Origin: CAVYXA01 sp963846775 | GTDB taxonomy: Bacteria > Verrucomicrobiota > Verrucomicrobiia > Chthoniobacterales > UBA10450 | Assembly (NCBI GenBank): GCA_963846775.1 | Contig: CAWJXB010000006.1 | Coordinates: 434,001-498,000, forward strand | DNA length: 64,000 bases | Reading direction: 5' to 3' | Part shown: positions 35,066 through 43,365 of the stretch, one piece after another | Position numbering within the stretch: position 1 is the stretch's first letter | Layout: each line of letters opens with the position of its first letter | Position numbers and translations under genes: made by a program | Notes under the pieces: model-generated | The model's database searches: none | What the model was told of the DNA's origin: nothing | What the model saw: the letters and a program-made list of their open reading frames with translations, nothing else

Positions 35066-36010
35066 CTAATCGCAGGACGCAAGTTGCGGCGTCATGCTGA
35101 AGGAAGCGCGCAGCTCCCCGCGCGCCGGAATTGTTTGAATGCCTTCTTTTTTTTCAAAGGGGCGCTGATCGTGATGATCCGTCAGGCCCCAGCATGGCTC
35201 GAGGCAGAGGAATGGGCCGCCATCGGACCAGAGCGTCATGTATGGCACGCCGGCAAGATCGACCGTAACCCAACGCCCACTCGGAGGATCGACATAGGCA
35301 AACTCCCGCAGCGGGACATCGACCAGCTCGAGAATGATTGAGCCCGGCAATTCCGATTTGGGCCACGGCATTTCGCCACCAGGAAGCTCGATGTCGCGCG
35401 TTTCGCCCGAGAGATAGTTGTCTGGTGAAAAATGCCGGCGATACAGACCGCGCGGCATTTGGAGATGAAATGTGTCGAACGCCGTCGCGGCGAAGCCCGG
35501 ATGCAATCCGAACTCGAGATGCGCCGTCAGCTCCGGCTCATGATTTTGGAACGCAAAAGCGACCGTCACCTTGCCGTGGTCGATCTCGTAAGTGAGATCG
35601 AGTGAAACGCGCAGCGGATATTCGGTTTTGGAGAAATCATCGGGCGTGATCCGATAGGTCAATGAAGCTGGTTCGTCCGTTTTCGCTTCGATCAAGTGCC
35701 ATGTTTTCGAGCGCAGAAAACTGTGCGTCCCTCCCCCGATTTCTTGTCCTCGATACAGACTGCGACCATCCTTAAGTCGATGGAGGTAATAGCCCATCAC
35801 GGTCGCATGATTGGCCCAGCCCGATGGCGGAGGGTTGATGTCGTCATCGCGATAGAGAAAGCCGATCCAATCGCCGGCTTCGTCCATGTGCGCGAGACTA
35901 ACTAATTCCGCACCGAGTCGCGAAACGATGAGGCGGAGCCCGTTCTCCTCGTCAATGAGAACGTCGAGTTGTCGATCCTCCCGTTTCTCCTCGCGATGCG
36001 AAAATTTCAT
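35066..36010 (-). CDS. Aldose 1-epimerase-like protein
   Basis: Galactose mutarotase-fold proteins interconvert sugar anomers. The protein has NPPPSGWANHATVMGYYLHRLKDGRSLYRG, HLEFGLHPGFAAT and LCLEPCWGLTDHHDQRPFEKKEGI, where the glutamate and histidines fit the family active site. It is ~314 residues with the ATG at 36010. The earlier ATG at 36034 lies inside a REP-like palindrome and is not preferred. Substrate unknown. It probably shares a transcript with the following hypothetical gene. Confidence 0.75.
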   Translation of the reverse strand: MKFSHREEKREDRQLDVLIDEENGLRLIVSRLGAELVSLAHMDEAGDWIGFLYRDDDINPPPSGWANHATVMGYYLHRLKDGRSLYRGQEIGGGTHSFLRSKTWHLIEAKTDEPASLTYRITPDDFSKTEYPLRVSLDLTYEIDHGKVTVAFAFQNHEPELTAHLEFGLHPGFAATAFDTFHLQMPRGLYRRHFSPDNYLSGETRDIELPGGEMPWPKSELPGSIILELVDVPLREFAYVDPPSGRWVTVDLAGVPYMTLWSDGGPFLCLEPCWGLTDHHDQRPFEKKEGIQTIPARGELRASFSMTPQLASCD

Positions 36011-36013
36011 GAG

Positions 36014-36085
36014 TTGTAGAGGCGTTTGTGCCAAACGCCTCTCTTCTCAAAGGCGGGCGCTTGGCACAAGCGCCCCTACAACTTC
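36014..36085 (+). repeat. Pair of REP-like palindromes (type A) head to head
   Basis: TTGTAGAGGCGTTTGTGCC followed by AAACGCCTCT is one palindrome, and GGGCGCTTGGCACAAGCGCCCCTACAA is a second in inverted orientation. Together they could fold into a long cruciform. The arrangement resembles bacterial interspersed mosaic elements built from two inverted REPs. Confidence 0.75.
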
Positions 36086-36090
36086 GCACC

Positions 36091-37353
36091 TCATGGGAAC
36101 AAGCCGCGCACTTGCTTGGCTTTGATGACTCGCTCGACACCGGTCGCCATAGCCGCGGTGCGATGCGAGATCTTATGTTCCTTAGCCCGCCGAATCACTT
36201 GCGCGAACGAATGCTCCAGAATGCGGAAAAGTTTGTCGGTCACCTCCGATTCGGTCCAGAGAAAGCTCTGCAACCCCTGGACCCATTCGAAGTAGGAGAC
36301 GATGACGCCGCCGGCGTTGCAGAGAATATCCGGGATGACAAAAACCTCGTCCCAACGTTGATCCAGGACTCGGTCCGCGCCCGGTGTGGTGGGACCGTTG
36401 GCGCCTTCCGCCAGAATGCGGCACTTGATCTTGCCGGCGTTTTTCTCCGTGATCACGCGATCGACCGCCGCCGGCACGAGCACGTCGCATGGCAGAATCA
36501 GCATCTCGTTAGGATCGACATGATCGCCTTGATCGAACGAGCGCAGGTTTCCCTTTTTAATGACGTGCTGCTCAGCCGCTTTCACATCGATCCCTTTCGA
36601 ATTGTAAATCGCGGCGTAGGCATCGCTGATCCCAACGACCTTGACGCCACTTTTGAGCGCGAGCGAAAGCGCCGCGACCGAACCGACATTGCCAAAGCCT
36701 TGCACAATGGCGGTGCATTTCTCTGGGTTCATTTTTAACATGTTCATCGCGCGCTCGATCAAATAAACCACGCCGCGGCCCGTCGCCTCACGCCGGCCTT
36801 CCGTCCCGCCGATGGCAACCGGTTTGCCGGTCACGATCTCATTCACGGCGTAGCCCATGTACACTGAGTAGGTATCCATGAACCAAGACATGACCTGTTC
36901 GTTCGTGCCCATGTCCGGGCCCATGATGTCGGTGTGTGGCCCGACGAATGGAATCATCTCCTGCATGTAACGGCGGGAAATAGCTTCCAGTTCCGTATGC
37001 GACACTTTTGTTGGATCGACCGCCACACCGCCCTTCGCACCGCCGTAAGGCAATTGGGTGAGCGCGCATTTCCAGCTCATCCACATGGCCAGCGCGGCCG
37101 TTTCGCCCATCGAGAGCGACGGCGCGAATCGCGTTCCGCCTTTGGTTGGGCCGAGCGCGATGTGATGCTGCACGCGGTAGCCTTGGAACGCTTGAGTGCT
37201 GCCGTCATCCATGTGCACCGGCAACGTCACGGCGATCGCCCGCTTTGGATACGTGGCCCATTCGCGGTCGCTTTTATCGATGTTCAGATAATCGGCGATG
37301 ATCGCAAACTGATCGCACGCCATTTTAAAAACCTCGTCGTGATAGATAGTCAT
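36091..37353 (-). CDS. gdhA: Glutamate dehydrogenase (Glu/Leu/Phe/Val family)
   Basis: The enzyme interconverts glutamate and 2-oxoglutarate plus ammonia. The 420-residue protein has the substrate site KGGTRFAPSL, catalytic lysine in PYGGAKGGVAVDP, MGTNEQVMSWFMDTYS and the Rossmann turn VQGFGNVGSVAA. The length fits the NAD(P)-dependent hexameric class. It could deaminate glutamate made by the hut pathway, though it is not linked to it. Confidence 0.9.
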   Translation of the reverse strand: MTIYHDEVFKMACDQFAIIADYLNIDKSDREWATYPKRAIAVTLPVHMDDGSTQAFQGYRVQHHIALGPTKGGTRFAPSLSMGETAALAMWMSWKCALTQLPYGGAKGGVAVDPTKVSHTELEAISRRYMQEMIPFVGPHTDIMGPDMGTNEQVMSWFMDTYSVYMGYAVNEIVTGKPVAIGGTEGRREATGRGVVYLIERAMNMLKMNPEKCTAIVQGFGNVGSVAALSLALKSGVKVVGISDAYAAIYNSKGIDVKAAEQHVIKKGNLRSFDQGDHVDPNEMLILPCDVLVPAAVDRVITEKNAGKIKCRILAEGANGPTTPGADRVLDQRWDEVFVIPDILCNAGGVIVSYFEWVQGLQSFLWTESEVTDKLFRILEHSFAQVIRRAKEHKISHRTAAMATGVERVIKAKQVRGLFP

Positions 37354-37415
37354 GGGAAAGGCGCTCGCTGGCGCAGGCTTCGTATTTCCGCTTTTGCAAA
37401 CGACCCGTCAACCCC

Positions 37416-37460
37416 GAAAGCTTCCGGGGTCAACTCCGAAAGTCCGCCAGTCGGGCGGAC
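37416..37460 (+). repeat. Short inverted repeats before REP cluster
   Basis: CCCCGAAAGCTTCCGGGG is a palindrome related to the GAAAGCTTTC repeats, followed by GTCCGCCAGTCGGGCGGAC, another hairpin. No gene lies in 37354-37657. Confidence 0.55.
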
Positions 37461-37498
37461 TCGTCCTGTGGCGAGCCTTCGCGAGTCAAATCGAAAAC

Positions 37499-37620
37499 GT
37501 TGTAGAGGCGTTTGTGTCAAACGCCTAGGCAAGTGCTGCTGTAGCGTCCGCTGTCCTCAGCGCATTTTTTTGTCGAAGCCGCGCGTTTGTCCGCTGAGGA
37601 CAGCGGACGCTACAGCAAGA
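37499..37620 (+). repeat. REP-like type A unit plus a long hairpin
   Basis: TTGTAGAGGCGTTTGTGTC plus AAACGCC is the type A palindrome. Immediately after, GCTGTAGCGTCCGCTGTCC TCAGCG and CGCTGAGGACAGCGGACGCTACAGC are near-perfect inverse copies separated by ~30 bp. The second unit is a stable ~25-bp-stem hairpin with a T-rich loop, placed just before the trans-sulfuration gene. Confidence 0.8.
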
Positions 37621-37657
37621 TCGACAATCGTTGTGCGCTCGGTAGTTTGGCCTCCAA

Positions 37658-38773
37658 ATGAAAATTGAAACTGTAGCGGTCCATGCCGGACACACGGTCG
37701 ATCCCGCGACGGGGGCAGTCGCAGCGCCGATTCATCTCTCGACCACGTTCGAACGTGATGTCGATGGCACGTACTCGCGCGGGTTCATGTACACGCGGAA
37801 CGATAATCCGAATCGACGCGCGTTGGAGCAAGCGGTCGCTGCGCTGGAAGGTGGTGTCGAGGCCTGTGCCTTCGCATCCGGCAGCGGCGCGGCGATGTCA
37901 ATCTTCCAAGCCCTTGCCCAGGGCGATCATGTGCTCGCGCATGTCGATGCTTACTACGGAACGTCGCGCATTTTGCATGAAATCCTGATGCCTTGGGGAT
38001 TAGAAGCGGATTTCATCGACATGAGCAATCTCGCGGCAGTGAAAAAAGCGCTGCGCCCCAACACGCGACTTGCCTGGGTGGAAACGCCTTCAAATCCGTT
38101 GTTAAAAATTGTCGATCTTGCGCCGTTGACGAAGATCGTTCACGAAGCTGGCGCGTTGTGCGTGTGCGATAATACCTGGGCGCCGATTTTGCAGCGTCCC
38201 TTCGAGCTCGGCGCCGATTTGATTTTGCATTCCACGACCAAATACTTCGGCGGTCATTGCGATGTGCTCGGCGGAATTGTGATCGCAAGAGAGGAGAGCG
38301 ATTTCTTCAAACGGGTCCGCACGATTCAATATTCCGGCGGCGCGGTCCCCTCGCCTTTCGATTGCTGGCTGATTCTGCGCGGAATGCGAACGCTACCATG
38401 GCGGATGCGGGCGCACTCCGAGAATGGGGCCAAGGTGGCGGGCTTCCTCGCGCAACATCGACAAGTTGAGCGCGTGAACTACCCGGGATTGCGCTCGCAT
38501 CCTGGCCACGAAATCGCGGCGAAGCAGATGTCAATGTTCGGCGGGATGCTCTCATTTGAAGTAAAAGGCGGACGCGATGCAGCGCTGGCGCTGGCAGCCA
38601 ATACGAAAATCTTCATCCGCGCCACCAGTCTCGGGGGCGTGGAAAGTCTGATCGAGCATCGCGCATCGATCGAAGGAGCGGGCACAACTTCGGCCGAAGG
38701 TTTGTTGCGCTTGTCCATCGGGCTCGAAAATGCCGACGATTTGATCGACGATCTCGATCAGGCGCTCGCGTAG
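37658..38773 (+). CDS. Trans-sulfuration PLP enzyme (cystathionine gamma-synthase/lyase family)
   Basis: The 371-residue protein belongs to the Cys/Met metabolism PLP group, which makes or splits cystathionine and related thioethers. It has the conserved YTRNDNPNRRALEQAVAALEGG, FASGSGAAM, YYGTSRI, VETPSNP, CDNTWAP and the PLP lysine in HSTTKYFGGH. The C-terminal SLGGVESLIEHRAS is also typical. Sequence alone does not separate synthase, beta/gamma-lyase and O-acetylhomoserine sulfhydrylase. No sulfur genes adjoin it. Confidence 0.85.
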   Translation: MKIETVAVHAGHTVDPATGAVAAPIHLSTTFERDVDGTYSRGFMYTRNDNPNRRALEQAVAALEGGVEACAFASGSGAAMSIFQALAQGDHVLAHVDAYYGTSRILHEILMPWGLEADFIDMSNLAAVKKALRPNTRLAWVETPSNPLLKIVDLAPLTKIVHEAGALCVCDNTWAPILQRPFELGADLILHSTTKYFGGHCDVLGGIVIAREESDFFKRVRTIQYSGGAVPSPFDCWLILRGMRTLPWRMRAHSENGAKVAGFLAQHRQVERVNYPGLRSHPGHEIAAKQMSMFGGMLSFEVKGGRDAALALAANTKIFIRATSLGGVESLIEHRASIEGAGTTSAEGLLRLSIGLENADDLIDDLDQALA

Positions 38774-38799
38774 GGGCGCTTGTATCAAGCGGCCTCGAG

Positions 38800-38925
38800 C
38801 AGGCCAGAGGCATGCACCTCTCAGCGCTAAAGGCGCGTAGTCATGTCGAAGCCTGGGGCACCGCCCCAGGGGACTCGACAAATGAAAGAAGCTCTCCAGC
38901 GCTGAAAGCGAGGTTCACTCCTGCC
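38800..38925 (+). repeat. REP-like hairpins associated with a transposase remnant
   Basis: CCTGGGGCACCGCCCCAGG is a palindrome. CAGCGCTAAAGGCGC and CCAGCGCTGAAAGCG are related stems. A sister motif, CCTGGGGCGGTTGCCCCAAG, lies at 39098-39120 on the other side of the transposase fragment. Confidence 0.65.
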
Positions 38926-38950
38926 GCTATTTGGTTCTATGATTGGCGCC

Positions 38951-39028
38951 ATGCCCCAGTCCCTTAGTAACGTCATCCTTCACGTCATTTTTAGCACCAA
39001 GAACCGCGAATTTCGACGAGCGTTGTGT
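38951..39028 (+). pseudogene. 5' remnant of a REP-associated tyrosine transposase
   Basis: MPQSLSNVILHVIFSTKNREF is the typical N-terminus of RAYT-type TnpA proteins (IS200/IS605-like HUH transposases that act on REP palindromes). Homology ends after ~25 residues. The open frame then runs through REP-like sequence and lacks the HUH and tyrosine motifs, so it is dead. Palindromes lie on both sides. Confidence 0.7.
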
Positions 39029-39146
39029 CTGGGATTGACAATCGCCCACTCAATTGATTCGCGCTTTCAGCGCTTAATTCGGATGGGGAAAATCTTGTGC
39101 CTGGGGCGGTTGCCCCAAGCTAGAATTGACAAACCGCCTTTGGTGC

Positions 39147-39176
39147 TAAACGTCCAGGCGTTTGACACAAACGCCG
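39147..39176 (+). repeat. REP-like palindrome (type A)
   Basis: GTCCAGGCGTTTGACACAAACGCCGCTAC is a type A unit in inverted orientation, just beyond the end of murJ. Confidence 0.65.
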
Positions 39177-40769
39177 CTACACCAATTTACGCCTAACAAT
39201 ATCGACCACGTCTTGGACTTCCTTCACGCGCAATAGAAAGGCGATGCTAAAAAATGTGGCAACGCCAACGGCGATGGTAATCAGCAGAGCGAGTAACTTC
39301 GGCCCGAACCGCAAATTTTGCCAGGCATCCAGCCACCAATAGTTCGCGGCCCAGCAAACCAGCGCCAGCGCCGTGCCGGCTACGCAAACTTTGGCCAGGC
39401 CACTGAGCATTTGCCGCGTCTCCAATCTTCGCGTGTGACTTCGCATCAACCCGTAAAGCAAAAGAAAATTGATGGTCGCGACGAGACTCGTCGAAAACGC
39501 CAGGCCGCGATGTCCCCAGCCGAGGCGGAACGTGAATAACCAGTTAAGAAAAAGATTCGTGCCGATCGCCAGAAAACTAACTAGCATCGGCGTATTGCGT
39601 TTCCCGATGGCGTAAAACGCCGGCGTCAGGACCTTCAATGCCGCGTATGAAACGAGCCCAATCGCGTAAAATTGCAGCGCACCAGCGGTCTGCCGAGTCA
39701 TCTCAGCGGTAAACCTTCCATGTTGATAAAGCACGCTAATGATCGGCGACGCCAGCATGGCAAGCCCGATCGCCGATGGAATCGTTAGGAGAAATGCCAG
39801 CCGCATCCCGTGGGCGAGGATCCCCCGGAATTCGCTCACGTTTCCGACCGCGGCGCTTTTTGAGACTAACGGCAGCGTGACGGTTCCGATCGCAACGCCG
39901 AAGAGCCCGAGCGGTAATTGCATCAGGCGAAACGCGATCGTGAGCCAACTGACCGGGCCGTCACCGAGGCTCGCAGCGAATCCGGCGTTGATCAGGACAT
40001 TGACTTGCACTGCGCTCGCTGCAATCACTGCCGGCCCCATCAGCGTGAGCACGGTCCGGACACCTTCGTCGCGCCAGTGAAAATCGGCGCGAAATTTGTA
40101 CCCGACGCGATGTAGCGATGGGAATTGCCCGATCAATTGCCATGCGCCGCCGATCAACGTCCCCATAGCCAATCCTAGCAATGAACGCGCGCCAAAATGT
40201 GGATCGAACCACCAACCGATCGCGACCCCGCCGATGATCGAGCCGAGATTGAAATAGCTCGACGCCATAGCGGGCGGCCCAAACACATGCTTTGCGTTCA
40301 GCATTCCCATGACCAGCGCCGCGAGCGAGACCAGCAGCATGAACGGCCACATAATCCGGGTGAGCGTAATCGTTAGCGCAGTCTTCTCCGGCGACCAGCT
40401 TCCCCAGGTGAGAAGATCGATGAGTTGTGGCGCGAAGATGACGCCGACCAACGTGACGATACTCATGAAGATCGCAGTAAGCGTCGCGATCTTGTTCCCG
40501 AGTCGCCACGCCGATTCGTCCCCTTCAACCGCGATCTTTTGCGAGAATGTGGTGATGAACGCGGTCGAGAGCGCGCCTTCGGCAAACAAGTCGCGCAGCA
40601 GATTCGGCAGCCGGAACGCCATCAAAAACGCATCGAGATTTCGCCCCGCGCCGAACAGACCGGCAAAAATTTGCTCTCGAATCAGCCCAAGAATACGGCT
40701 GCACAAAACCGCCAGACCGACCACGCCAGTCGCGCGCGTACTGATTCGTTGCTTTTCCGCCTCTGCCAT
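39177..40769 (-). CDS. murJ: Lipid II flippase MurJ
   Basis: MurJ moves lipid II across the inner membrane for peptidoglycan synthesis. The 530-residue protein is hydrophobic throughout, with ~14 expected spans. It begins VVGLAVLCSRILGLIREQIFAGLFGAGRNLDAFLMAFRLPNLLRDLFAEGALSTAF, the strongly conserved MurJ N-terminus with the cavity arginines. GVAIGTVTLPLVS is also conserved. It ends beside a REP-like unit. Confidence 0.92.
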   Translation of the reverse strand: MAEAEKQRISTRATGVVGLAVLCSRILGLIREQIFAGLFGAGRNLDAFLMAFRLPNLLRDLFAEGALSTAFITTFSQKIAVEGDESAWRLGNKIATLTAIFMSIVTLVGVIFAPQLIDLLTWGSWSPEKTALTITLTRIMWPFMLLVSLAALVMGMLNAKHVFGPPAMASSYFNLGSIIGGVAIGWWFDPHFGARSLLGLAMGTLIGGAWQLIGQFPSLHRVGYKFRADFHWRDEGVRTVLTLMGPAVIAASAVQVNVLINAGFAASLGDGPVSWLTIAFRLMQLPLGLFGVAIGTVTLPLVSKSAAVGNVSEFRGILAHGMRLAFLLTIPSAIGLAMLASPIISVLYQHGRFTAEMTRQTAGALQFYAIGLVSYAALKVLTPAFYAIGKRNTPMLVSFLAIGTNLFLNWLFTFRLGWGHRGLAFSTSLVATINFLLLYGLMRSHTRRLETRQMLSGLAKVCVAGTALALVCWAANYWWLDAWQNLRFGPKLLALLITIAVGVATFFSIAFLLRVKEVQDVVDIVRRKLV

Positions 40770-40775
40770 CGGCGA

Positions 40776-40806
40776 GATTGTAGGGCGTTTCTGCGAAACG
40801 CCAAGG
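40776..40806 (+). repeat. REP-like palindrome (type A variant)
   Basis: TGTAGGGCGTTTCTGCGAAACGCC is followed by AAGGCAGGC. The same AAGGCAGGC tail follows the related palindrome at 56563-56595. Confidence 0.6.
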
Positions 40807-40819
40807 CAGGCAACCGGAA

Positions 40820-41779
40820 TTAAAGCCCCACCGCCAGGCGCACGCGCTGCATGACTTGATCGGCTACTTCGTTAGCCCGCTCTGCCCCGCGGGCGAGGAT
40901 CTTATCGATGTACGATTTGTCGGCCAGAAGTTCCGCGCGCCGTTTCCGCATCGGCGCGAAATATTCCCAGAGCTTTTCGAACAGTTGTTTTTTGAACTCG
41001 CCATAGCCGGTGCCCCCTTTATCAAAGCGCTCGCGCATCTCGGCAATCTCCTCTTTCGAACCCACCAGCGAGAATAACTGAAAAATTGTCGATCGTGCTG
41101 GGTCTTTCGGCGCTTCCACCGGCGCCGAATCGGTCACGATGCTCATCACTCGTTTCCGCGCCTCCTTTTCGTCGCCAAAGATATCGATGTTATTGCCGTA
41201 ACTCTTGCTCATCTTTTGGCCGTCGATCCCAGGGACAACCGCGGTCGCGGCTTGAATCCGCGGCTCGGGCAACTTAAAGACTTGTCCGTAGGTCTCATTA
41301 AATTTCACCGCCAGATCGCGCGTGATCTCGATGTGCTGTTTTTGATCTTTGCCTACGGGCACAATGTCGCTGTCGTAAATCAAAATGTCCGCCGCCATTA
41401 ATATCGGGTAGCTGAAGAGTCCGACCACCGCCGGGAGGCCGCGCGCGAGTTTGTCCTTGTAAGAATGCGCCCGCTCCAGCAAACCCATCGGCGCGACGGT
41501 CGATAGAATCCAAGCCAACTCCGTCACTTGCGGCACATCCGTCTGCCGAAAAAGCGCGCCGCGTTCGGGGTCGAGACCGCAGGCGAGAAAATCGACTGCC
41601 ACGCACCGGCTATTTTCGCGCAGTTGCTTCGGATCGCGCAGGCTGGTCAGCGCGTGATATTCGGCGATGAAATAAAATGTTTCGCCTTCCTTCTGGAGTT
41701 CAATCGCCGGCCGCATCATGCCGAAATAATTGCCGATGTGCAGAGCGCCGCTCGGTTGGATGCCGGATAGAATGCGCAT
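40820..41779 (-). CDS. trpS: Tryptophan-tRNA ligase
   Basis: TrpS charges tRNA-Trp. The protein starts MRILSGIQPSGALHIGNYFG, with the class I HIGH-type motif HIGN. KMSKSYGN is the KMSKS loop, and PVGKDQKQHIEITRDLA is typical of bacterial TrpRS. The ATG at 41779 gives the normal start. The frame runs back to 41866 through a REP-like palindrome, which would be the leader rather than coding. Confidence 0.93.
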   Translation of the reverse strand: MRILSGIQPSGALHIGNYFGMMRPAIELQKEGETFYFIAEYHALTSLRDPKQLRENSRCVAVDFLACGLDPERGALFRQTDVPQVTELAWILSTVAPMGLLERAHSYKDKLARGLPAVVGLFSYPILMAADILIYDSDIVPVGKDQKQHIEITRDLAVKFNETYGQVFKLPEPRIQAATAVVPGIDGQKMSKSYGNNIDIFGDEKEARKRVMSIVTDSAPVEAPKDPARSTIFQLFSLVGSKEEIAEMRERFDKGGTGYGEFKKQLFEKLWEYFAPMRKRRAELLADKSYIDKILARGAERANEVADQVMQRVRLAVGL

Positions 41780-41792
41780 GATCCCTACTCTG

Positions 41793-41817
41793 TAGCGGCG
41801 GTCTATGACCGTCGCAA
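41793..41817 (+). repeat. REP-like palindrome (type B)
   Basis: GTAGCGGCGGTCTATGACCGTCGC is the inverse of the unit at 15925-15951. It lies in the trpS leader and forms the right edge of a truncated coding remnant. Confidence 0.7.
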
Positions 41818-41834
41818 ACTTCTCCGCTAAAAAT

Positions 41835-41948
41835 TGCGCCAACGCGTACGCGTGCGAGCCAATCACTCGTGATCGCGTCCTTGTGCGATTCGAGATAGTC
41901 CGCCAGACGACCGCTGGCGCTCTCGGGATGGGCCTCGGTGTTTTTCAT
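41835..41948 (-). pseudogene. N-terminal remnant of a sensor-kinase-like gene
   Basis: From the ATG at 41948 the frame reads MKNTEAHPESASGRLADYL followed by SHKDAITSDWLARVRV, which resembles the N-terminal helices of some histidine kinases and RsbR-like sensors. It then runs into the REP-like unit and trpS in another frame. The start lies 31 bp after an inverted core site (GCCTAAC at 41980 on the plus strand), so it may be a cassette cut short. Confidence 0.45.
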
Positions 41949-41979
41949 TGGTGTGGATGTTTTATGGTGGCGTAGAAAC

Positions 41980-41986
41980 GCCTAAC
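41980..41986 (-). other. attC core half-site
   Basis: GCCTAAC on the plus strand is GTTAGGC on the minus strand, upstream of the truncated remnant. It follows the DsrE gene stop by ~30 bp. No complete attC arm is visible here. Confidence 0.5.
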
Positions 41987-42016
41987 GATCCGTGAATACA
42001 AATAGAGAGGCCGTCT

Positions 42017-42466
42017 CTATTCAGTGATGATTTTGTCCGCCCACTCCACCAAGGAGACAAAGATTTTGGGATTGCCAAACTTCGCCCCGTAGTTGGCCAG
42101 GTCCGCTTCCGTTACGCTCCGCGCTCGGGAGCACGCACCGCAGGCATAGATCGGTATCTTCTTGGCGACCAGTTTGGCCAGGACTTCGGACAAAGGCGGC
42201 CAACCAACCGGAACCACGGCGTTCGCAACTGACTTCCGCATCAGAGATACTGCTTCGCCGAGAAGAAAGATCTGAATCTCGTGTCCCGCTTCAGAAAGCG
42301 CATCGCCATGAAGAAAAGGGAATGCCGCCTTGGTTGGATCATCTGATCCCCAGGCGCTCTTCATAAGAATCTTGAGTTTTGTCGAATTTGTGGCGGCAGG
42401 GACAACCGTGGCCGCCGCGAAGAATGGAACGGCTGCAAGCCTTCTTAGGAATGATCGTCGTATCAT
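42017..42466 (-). CDS. DsrE-family protein with Tat-like signal (cassette gene)
   Basis: The start MIRRSFLRRLAAVPFFAAATVVPAA has a twin-arginine motif (RRSFLR) and a hydrophobic segment, suggesting Tat export. The mature part (ILMKSAWGSDDPTKAAFPFLHGDALSEAGHEIQIFLLGEAV and PIYACGACSRAR) is a DsrE/DsrF-like fold; the cysteines in ACGAC fit sulfur-handling members. The ATG at 42466 lies 8 bp after the core GTTAGAC (42481-42475), supporting this start over the open frame from 42550. Confidence 0.75.
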   Translation of the reverse strand: MIRRSFLRRLAAVPFFAAATVVPAATNSTKLKILMKSAWGSDDPTKAAFPFLHGDALSEAGHEIQIFLLGEAVSLMRKSVANAVVPVGWPPLSEVLAKLVAKKIPIYACGACSRARSVTEADLANYGAKFGNPKIFVSLVEWADKIITE

Positions 42467-42474
42467 AATCGTGG

Positions 42475-42605
42475 GTCTAACGAGAAGAAGCTGAGCCACC
42501 GCTCGGCCACCGCGGCGGGTAAACTTTGGCGAGCCTTGCTTGACCTTCAACTATCATCTTTCAACTCTTAACTTTCTTAGTACAGCGGCTATCGATTGGT
42601 TAGCC
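42475..42605 (-). other. attC-like site between cassette genes
   Basis: On the plus strand the ends are GTCTAAC and GTTAGCC, 131 bp overall. The inner segments GAGCCACCGCTC and AGCGGCTAT are partly complementary. It separates the stop of the 61-residue membrane gene from the start of the DsrE gene. Confidence 0.55.
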
Positions 42606-42611
42606 GTCTTT

Positions 42612-42797
42612 TCATGAATGCTCAAGCATCTTCACAATCGAATACAGCACGGCTACGCCTATCAGAACAAAGCCGATGGTTTTCAATGTCTTTTTGGCTT
42701 TCTCAAACTTTTCTCCCTCGGTTTTGGTAAAGAGTCGAGGCAACGTCACAAGAAGTAATCCGATAACGCCTGGAATGAGAACGTCGATGTAGCTCAT
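42612..42797 (-). CDS. Small two-span membrane protein (cassette gene)
   Basis: The 61-residue protein MSYIDVLIPGVIGLLLVTLP... has one hydrophobic segment at residues ~8-20, a charged Lys/Glu loop (KTEGEKFEKAKKTLK) and a second span at ~41-56. No family is recognised. Its ATG is 9 bp after core GTTAGGC (42813-42807 on the minus strand), the spacing seen in integron cassettes. Confidence 0.6.
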   Translation of the reverse strand: MSYIDVLIPGVIGLLLVTLPRLFTKTEGEKFEKAKKTLKTIGFVLIGVAVLYSIVKMLEHS

Positions 42798-42806
42798 ATA
42801 GATGAC

Positions 42807-42930
42807 GCCTAACGAGCCTCAGGATCAGCGACCGCCGCCGACAGCGGGCATCGCTTGTGGTCTGTGGTCAGTAGTCACGTTGTCCTGGTTTTCACGTTCG
42901 TCGGTCGTTGGCTTCATTGATTGGTTAGAT
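42807..42930 (-). other. attC-like site between cassette genes
   Basis: Ends are GCCTAAC and GTTAGAT. Inner arms AGCGACCGCCG and CGTCGGTCGTT are complementary at most positions. Length is 124 bp. On the minus strand it lies between the stop of the gene at 42946 and the start of the 61-residue gene. Confidence 0.65.
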
Positions 42931-42945
42931 GCATTCATTCGTTAC

Positions 42946-43365
42946 TCATTGATCGAATGAATCCGGGAAGACCATCCTCCCGTCTTTATCGAATCCGAAA
43001 GTCACGCCAGATGAGCCTCCGTGTCCATCGGAAGCGAACCCGGTGTAAACGCGACCGGGAATGAGCTTCTGCGGTTGAATCATCGTGGTAAAACCAGGAG
43101 GCGTAACTCCGTACTGGATCGGCTGTGTCAGACCACGGCCGCCCAAGATGGACCACATCGCCTTCCAGCGGTCATCGTCGGTCCGCATAGAAACGGTGAA
43201 TGACTCGATATCGGTCTTCGGACGTGTGGTCGAATCACGGTAAAACTCGAAGCGGATCGGCCCGCCCAGTCGCCCGCTCGCCTTAGAAACAAACGAGTAA
43301 GACATCGCCTCAGCAGCGATGCCAGCGGACAGCAATAACATGACGGCAACGACGCGCATTAGCAT
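42946..43365 (-). CDS. Secreted hypothetical protein (cassette gene)
   Basis: The 139-residue protein starts MLMRVVAVMLLLSAGIAAEA, a signal peptide. The mature part (~120 residues) is beta-rich with no recognised family. The ATG at 43365 overlaps the core variant ATTAGATGC. It is the most upstream gene of a three-gene minus-strand array in which each gene is preceded by a GTTAGRY-type core. Confidence 0.65.
   Translation of the reverse strand: MLMRVVAVMLLLSAGIAAEAMSYSFVSKASGRLGGPIRFEFYRDSTTRPKTDIESFTVSMRTDDDRWKAMWSILGGRGLTQPIQYGVTPPGFTTMIQPQKLIPGRVYTGFASDGHGGSSGVTFGFDKDGRMVFPDSFDQ

Noticed and set aside
38939..39196. Treating the transposase remnant frame as a full 85-residue gene
   Set aside because: Only the first ~25 codons resemble a RAYT; the rest translates palindromic repeats.
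39190..39197. GCCTAAC core-like sequence at the end of murJ
   Set aside because: It lies within the murJ C-terminal codons with no attC arm.
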